NCBI GenBank assembly: GCA_017590115.1
Contig: JAGGNK010013003.1
Span: 3,651,625 to 3,715,624, forward strand
From: Montifringilla adamsi
Lineage: Eukaryota > Chordata > Aves > Passeriformes > Passeridae
Length of the DNA stretch: 64,000 bases
Direction of reading: 5' to 3'
A program made the position numbers and the translations under genes. Of this stretch, positions 58,775-64,000 are shown piece by piece. Under the pieces are notes generated by a model, which was not told the DNA's origin, did no database searches, and was given only the letters and a program-made list of their open reading frames with translations. How positions within the stretch are numbered: position 1 is the stretch's first letter; each line of letters begins with the position of its first letter.

Positions 58775-59334
58775 TTTCGTTCCGCGGGGCGCGCGGCGGC
58801 TCCTCCGTTGGATTCGCGGAGGCGGCAGCAGCAGCAGCGTCCCTCGATCGGTTTTCCGCTCGACTTTATGGTCGCTCTCCATCCCCTTTTCCCTCTCACA
58901 TCCCCCCCCTTCACTCCCCTGCCGTGCTGTGCCGTTCCGTCCGTGTTCCGTCTCTCCCAGCCCGGCTCATGCCGCGTCCCGCAAGGCGCCCCTCGGCGGG
59001 GCCGCCCCGTGCGCGGCCCGCTGAGGTTCCGCCTCCGCCGGGCTCTCTCCGTCCTGGCTGTGGCACCGCTGGAGGCGCCGCTCGCTCTGCTGCTGCCGGA
59101 GAAGCACGGTCTTTTGGCTCCGCTTGGCGCGGGCTCTGGGCCAGCCCCGGCCCCGGCCCCACCCGCGGCTCCGCCCGCAGCCGCCCCGCTGCCGCCCGGC
59201 TCCCGCCCCGTCCCCGGCGCCTTCCCCGCTCCCAGCTCCGCCGCTCGCCAGCTCGGCCGCCGGCCCCGAGCCGCCGCAGCCCGGGGCGGCTCGGCGAGCA
59301 GCAGCGTCCGGAGCGTTCGGGTGCCCCGGGCAGA
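58775..59334 (+). promoter_or_regulatory. GC-rich block upstream of the pim-like pseudogene
   Basis: A CpG-dense segment begins abruptly at about 58,775 and runs into the pim-like first exon. It resembles a CpG-island promoter plus 5' leader copied along with the kinase gene. Frames of 250-360 codons on both strands are by-products of base composition. Confidence 0.5.
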
Positions 59335-60475
59335 ATGGCGAGAGCGCGGTGCCGCCCGCACGGGCAGAGAAGCCTCCCCTGGAGCAGCCCTACCGGGAGG
59401 GCCCTTGGCAGCGCCGGCTGCGGCAACGTTTACTCCGGGACCCGGCTCGCCGACGGCGCTCCGGTAAGAGACGGGGCCGGGTCGGAGCGGGGGGAGCTGA
59501 GCCCGCCGCTGGCCTTGGCCTGCAGGTGGCCATCCAGCGAGTGTCCTGGGAGCGCATCTGGGAGTGGGCGCGGCTGGTGAGTGAGCGGGGCCGCGGGAGC
59601 AGCCGGCGGGGCGTGCCGGGCCGGGCCATGGCGAGCAGTGGCGGGGCCGGGCAGGGGGGCCCGAGGCGCGGCGCAGCATCGGCCCCGCTGACGGCATCGC
59701 GGTCCCCCCGCAGCACAAGGGCGCCCTTGTGCCCCTGGAGCTGGCGCTGCTGTGGAAGGTGTCGTGCCCCGGCTTCCGCGGCGTCGTGCGGCTCCTGGAC
59801 TGGTACGAGCTGCCCGACGGCTTGGCGCTGGTCATGGAGCGTCCGGAGCGCTGTCAGGAGCTCTGGTACTTGCTGGAGGAGCGGGGGTTCCTGACGGAGC
59901 CCGTGGCCGGGGGCTGTTCCGCCAGGTGCTGGAGGCCGAGCGGCACTGCAGCAGCCGCGGCGTCCTGCACCGCGACATCAAGGCCGAGAACATCCTCGTG
60001 GACCTGGCCACGGGGGAGGCGAAGCTCATCGACTTCGGGTGCGGCACGATCCTCCAGGACACGTTCTACACCCGGATGTCAGGTGAGCCCAAAGCCGGGG
60101 CCAGCCCGGGCAGGGGAGGTTCCCCCTTTGCTGGCAGAGGGGGACGAGGGAGGGAGGGAGGGAGGGGGAATCCTCCTTCAGCCGTTTGCAGCCCAGTTGC
60201 TTCTCGGTGGGACAGGGGCTGGCTGTTGTGGAACGGGAGCTGGCTGGCAGGGAGAGGGAGCAGCATCGGCCTGATGAGCTGCGCCTGTGTCCCATAGGAA
60301 CACCAGAGTACAGCCCACCGGAGTGGATCCTCTTCGGCTGCTACCGTGGCCAGCCAGCCACCATCTGATCCCTGGGCATCCTGCTCCATGACCTGGTCTG
60401 CAGGCACTTTCCTTTCCAGAGCGATGAGGACATCGTCTTGGGGCCAGCTCTTTTTCCCAGCCCGGGTGTCTCAAG
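59335..60475 (+). pseudogene. Pim-1-like serine/threonine kinase pseudogene
   Basis: Kinase exons can be traced at about 59,335-59,463, 59,526-59,576, 59,714-60,082 and 60,298-60,475, each with plausible splice sites. Recognisable pieces are EKPPLEQPYREG and GSAGCGNVYSGTRLADGAP (glycine loop), VAIQRVSWERIWEWARL (the invariant lysine of VAIK is Gln here), [14 protein letters not shown] (hinge), [20 protein letters not shown] with DFGCG (catalytic loop and magnesium motif), and GTPEYSPPEWI. Lesions: frame breaks between ATG 59,335 and 59,400; a base loss near 59,910 before GLFRQVLEA; a TGA at 60,366-60,368 where the family has Trp; a shift near 60,440. The terminal exon (lower C-lobe) was not found. 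Introns are retained, so this is a duplicated gene copy, not a retrocopy. Pim-1-like genes are expanded in songbirds. Confidence 0.85.
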
Positions 60476-61630
60476 GTGAGGATGCACCTTCTTACAAACG
60501 TTGGCCCTTTTCTATGGGAAACAAATTAAGCCCCCAGTGTTTCAAGGTCGGGTCAGAGGTGGTGTCTGGCGCTCCAAGAGCACTCAGAGTCCTAGTTACT
60601 GGACTAGGGATGTTGGCAATATTTAGAGGCTTCCTATATGCATGTACTCGCAAAAGCTTTGCCTCCCATCTGGAGGAGCTCTCCTTCCTCTGAGCCCCAC
60701 ATGCAGCAGAGAGCAGGAGAGTGGGAAAAATGGCACCAGCTATGATGATGACAGAAGAAAAAAACAGGAGTTGAGTTCAGAGGAAAAAGGATGTAAGGTA
60801 AGGAGACCAAGCGAAGTCCTGTGTGGTAGATGCTCAGTTCATGTGCTGTAGGCATAACTCTGAGAACTTTTCCTGTGGTGTGGGCCCAGGGAAGCAGCTG
60901 AGCCAAGGAAGAGCTCAGCTGGACACTGCGCTTCAGGCTGTGTCAAGAGGGAAGCGATGGCAGGTGACCATGGAGAGAGCAGCCCAGAGCCCAGACCCAC
61001 AAATGCCTTTGCAGCAGGGCCAGGACCTGCAGTTGTTTTGGGTTTGCTGTGGGGTGCAGGAGGAGGCAGATGCACAACAGCTTTGGTAGACAGAATGACA
61101 AATCAAAGGCTTGGGCACTTGATTTCAGCTTTGCTGAGAAAGGACCCAGCGTATCCCTGACAGGAACTGACCCTTTCTGTGAACTTGGAACAGGTCCTGA
61201 TTTGGCTCTCTAGCTGGGCCAGAAATGATGGGCGTGCATCTACCCCTGCTACCTCTTCCCACCTTCCTGGCCATGGCATGGGGGCCCTGGAGCAAGTTGG
61301 GCAGGCAGAGACCTTGCAGAATGTGGATGCCAGCTGGGAATGCAGCCACACTTGCAGAGCAGTGAGCAGGAGGTGAGCACAGAACTAATCTAGGTAGAAA
61401 ACTGTTGACCATACAGGATCTTTTGGATCCATTGTTCCCCAAACATGTCAATGTGTGACCCTGCTGTCATGACAAGTTAAAAACAGCAGCACAAATGACA
61501 CAAAGAAAACATGGCAAAAGAGGAAGAGGAGAGGCCCAGTGAGGAAAGGATGTGGTGAGACACTGCCAAATGGAGTGACCTGCACTCCCATAATATCTAG
61601 GCTAGGAGATCCTGGTCTCACATTCTCCTT
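60476..61630. other. Downstream of the pim-like pseudogene, no further exon seen
   Basis: A search by eye for the missing terminal kinase exon (family pattern C..LIRWCL..DP..RPSL) found nothing in this stretch. It may be residual intron and 3' sequence of the duplicated kinase unit. Confidence 0.45.
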
Positions 61631-61890
61631 TGGTTTATTTAAATTTTATTTATTTTTTTAGTTTTTTAAAGTCATCAAAATAAACTATATACAATTAAAA
61701 TACGTCATCAAAATTTAAATATATAATAAAACACATTTATTCAAAACTATCAGAACATAGATACATCTGTAACTATGAAGCCTAAACCTATTCCAAATCC
61801 TAACTCCTATTCTTGATGAATCCTATTCTTGATGAATCCTGTTCTTGATAATCCTAAAGCCTAAATCCTATTCTTGAAACATTCTTTGGA
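61630..61890. repeat. AT-rich segment with a 16-17-bp tandem repeat
   Basis: The left part (61,630-61,770) is strongly AT-rich. At 61,807-61,850 the unit CTATTCTTGATGAATC is repeated about three times with small changes, and CCTATTCTTGA recurs once more near 61,869. Minus-strand AATAAA signals (TTTATT near 61,636 and 61,736) could serve the HEAT-repeat gene to the right. Confidence 0.7.
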
Positions 61891-62692
61891 CAGTCAGCAC
61901 CTTCTTCCTGATCTTGGAGGAAAGAGCTCTTCAGGACTGGAGGCAAGGACTTTCTTGGTAAGAGAATATCGGAAATGTCCAGAGAAAACTTCTGGGAAAG
62001 ACTGTAGCCAGTCGTATCTGTGGAAACACAAAGTTTAACAGAGCCTGGAATGCAAACCTAAAGCATCTGAAGCTCCATATTTCATGGGACAGATTCCTTG
62101 GAAGATTCTAAACAGCTGCACAAGGAAACATGCTCCTGCCAGCAGCCACTTGAGGCAGGCCAGGGGGAAAACCCTGCCCCACTTCCCCAGAGCTGCCACA
62201 GGAACAGCCTGGCCTCTGGGCTGCCCTGGGACAGCAGGAGCCCAGAGCCCTGTGCTCTCCAGCAATGGCTCAGCTGCACATGCAGCCTCCTGCTGCTCTC
62301 CCTGCCCCACAGCTGAGCAGCCCTGCAGCCCCACGGGCACTGGCAGCAGCACAGCTCATTGCAGGGGCACATGCAGGGCACAGCTGTTCCCTGGGAATGT
62401 GCACAGCCTCTCTGGGCTGCCACAAGACCCTTCCTCCCAACAGAGAGTGGCCCAGCTCCCACCTCACCTCTGTGTCAGGCTGATCCCTGCTTGGTCTTCA
62501 CCTTGTCCTCATCCTGCAGTTGCTTCAGGCCCCCCATGTCATGACCAGGAATGGCGATGGTGATATGAGAGTGGGGGCAGATGCAGATGCACACCCTTCC
62601 TTAGTATTTTGTCATTCTTGTCGTAGCTAAAAAGTCACATCTGGCGGTGTCCAACTCAGAAATTTGTCTGCTTTCTGGAGAACATCAATCCT
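61891..62692 (-). other. Possible 3'UTR / downstream region of the HEAT-repeat gene
   Basis: This lies immediately beyond the stop codon at 62,693. No gene is recognised here. Assignment as 3'UTR is only by position. Confidence 0.3.
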
Positions 62693-63710
62693 TCACCAGC
62701 CCAAAAGGCTGTTGAGGTTTTCCTGCACGTGCGGAGGTGTGCTGTCAGCCCATTTAATGATCTGGCTGCCCATCACCTCGCAGAGGGCACAGGCCAGCTT
62801 GGTGACCACAGCGCAGACGTTGGCGCTTCGCACAGGCAGCGCCTTGTTCTCCAGGCAGGACCAGAGCACGGGCAGGGCGTAGCGCTGGACCACTTCAGGG
62901 CTCCTCAAGTGAACCCATTCCACAAGCACTGCCGGGAGAGAGACACAGCTTCTTACCCACCAGCCTCCATGCAAACAGGGATCTACCTCTGCTTTTGCTT
63001 CTTGGAAGCCTCTCTGGCTAAGATCCGTGAAACAGCACACACACCCCCATGACCCAGAAATGGGCAAAGCAGCTGATCATCCTTGAAACACAACCACCAA
63101 CACCTCAGGACTAATTTCTCCAACCACAGTCTTGTACCTGTGGCAGACTTTGTACCCTTACTAAATTATTGCCCAATTTCTTTCTGCATGAACATTGAGT
63201 GAAACATCAAATTGCTGTCTATTTCCATTAACAAGTTGTCTAAACCCATGTGGAAGATTTGGAAATGCACCCTAGGGAGGCAATTGAGAGATTTCTAATA
63301 AAAGCAATGATTCCATTTTTGTAACTTTGATGTCAAGGGCCAAATGTCTAATCTGGCTCTTTCCTTTGCTCTGTGGCACACAGCAAAGGGCAGTATTAGA
63401 ATACACTTCTGCTAAGCAAGAAAAGGGATAGGGTACCCATTTAAAAATGGGACTTCATTTGAGTTGAAATGCAATTAAAGACATTGGTCCCATTGAAATT
63501 GAGAAGAGCCCCCACGAGAGCTCAGCACCTCCTGATGTGGGGGAGCTACTCTACTGTCTGTTCTCAGGCATTCCCTGTAAATACTCCCTCGGAGACCTCT
63601 TGGCTTAGAAGCGGAGGCCGTACCTGTGATACGCTCCGTGACAGCCAGCAGAGCTTCGCCACTCAGTTGGCTCCATTGGTGGCTGAGCTCCTTCATCAGT
63701 GATACTTCAT
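62693..63710 (-). CDS. C-terminal part of a HEAT/TOG-repeat protein, two exons
   Basis: Two exons in matching phase are visible: 63,624-63,710 (acceptor CACTCGTAG, donor CACAG|GTACGG) and 62,693-62,928 (acceptor TCTCCCGGCAG, stop TGA). G joins TG to give Val. The joined reading has SLMKELSHQWSQLSGEALLA, then VEWVHLRSPEVVQRYALPVL and NALP-like repeats ending PPHVQENLNSLLGW. Amphipathic helix pairs with LPVLW and VRSANV..VVTKLA resemble HEAT/TOG repeats. From memory it is closest to bird proteins named TOG array regulator of axonemal microtubules (TOGARAM)-like, with maestro HEAT-like (MROH) proteins as the alternative. Upstream exons must lie past the right edge. Both exons are intact, so it may be functional, but a truncated duplicate is possible. 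Confidence 0.55.
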
Positions 63711-64000
63711 CTACGAGTGAAACACACGTTTCTGCTCACTCTTCTGAGGTCATAGGAGAAAGGACAGTGGAGAGCGAAAGGGCAGGGGCAACCCCATTTT
63801 ATACAATAAAGTCCATTTCTGCTGATTTTTGAATCCTTTTCTTCTTTCCTTCCAGCCTACTTGGTGGGGTTTAAAATTTCAAAAGAAAAGCTCTCCTTTC
63901 ACATTTGCAAATCCAGAGTTGTCTGCTCTACCAAGAGCTATGTTAAAACATTTTGCATCAGGGACCTCGAGAGTTCAGTCACATGGAAGCAGTGAAAAGG
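63711..64000 (-). other. Intron of the HEAT-repeat gene (partial)
   Basis: No further exon was recognised between the upstream acceptor at 63,711 and the window end. Confidence 0.4.

Noticed and set aside
58391..59835. Very long frames of 250-360 codons on both strands
   Set aside because: They overlap on opposite strands in a GC-rich block, have Ala/Pro/Arg-rich composition without any domain, and run across the recognisable kinase exon boundaries. They are products of base composition.
1..64000. CRISPR arrays, bacterial operons, tRNA or rRNA genes
   Set aside because: Nothing of the kind is visible. The window is vertebrate nuclear DNA with spliced genes and retroelements.

Overview
The window reads as nuclear DNA from a bird, most likely a passerine. 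The case rests on CR1 LINE fragments ending in ATTCTATGATTC-type tails, several long terminal repeats (LTRs) of passerine endogenous-retrovirus type, and a decayed copy of the pim-1-like kinase family that is expanded in songbirds. The species was not identified and no search was run.

Layout: (1) 1-28,640 is a gene-poor stretch containing CR1 pieces, four LTR-type repeats, a 61-base poly-T run and otherwise unique-looking DNA. No convincing protein-coding exon was found there. (2) 28,769-34,369 (+) is a complete four-exon cystatin F gene (CST7, 152 residues). All exon phases match and every inhibitory motif is present. (3) 34,370-41,944 is the tail-to-tail interval between CST7 and the next gene, with a large decayed CR1 LINE at about 39,660-41,130. 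(4) 41,945-53,375 (-) is a complete nine-exon APMAP gene (adipocyte plasma membrane-associated protein, 412 residues), starting in a CpG island at 52,900-53,600. The convergent CST7-APMAP pair matches the mammalian gene order as I know it. (5) 53,690-57,980 holds an LTR and AT-rich spacer. (6) From 58,000 to the right edge the expected ACSS1 neighbour is not seen. Instead there is a CR1 tail, a GC-rich block, a broken pim-1-like kinase gene (59,335-60,475) and, on the minus strand, the last two exons of a HEAT/TOG-repeat protein that continues past the window.

CST7 and APMAP are not a functional unit beyond conserved neighbourhood. CST7 encodes a secreted/endolysosomal inhibitor of cysteine cathepsins in leukocytes. 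APMAP encodes a type II membrane protein with a strictosidine-synthase-like six-bladed propeller. The most notable observations are: loss of both extra cysteines that link mammalian cystatin F into an inactive dimer; two consecutive GC-AG introns around APMAP exon 7; a six-copy GCCACGCCC array just upstream of the APMAP start codon; a near-identical 177-bp tandem duplication in CST7 intron 1; and the pim-like/HEAT block next to APMAP. I did not find a convincing wholly new biological system.
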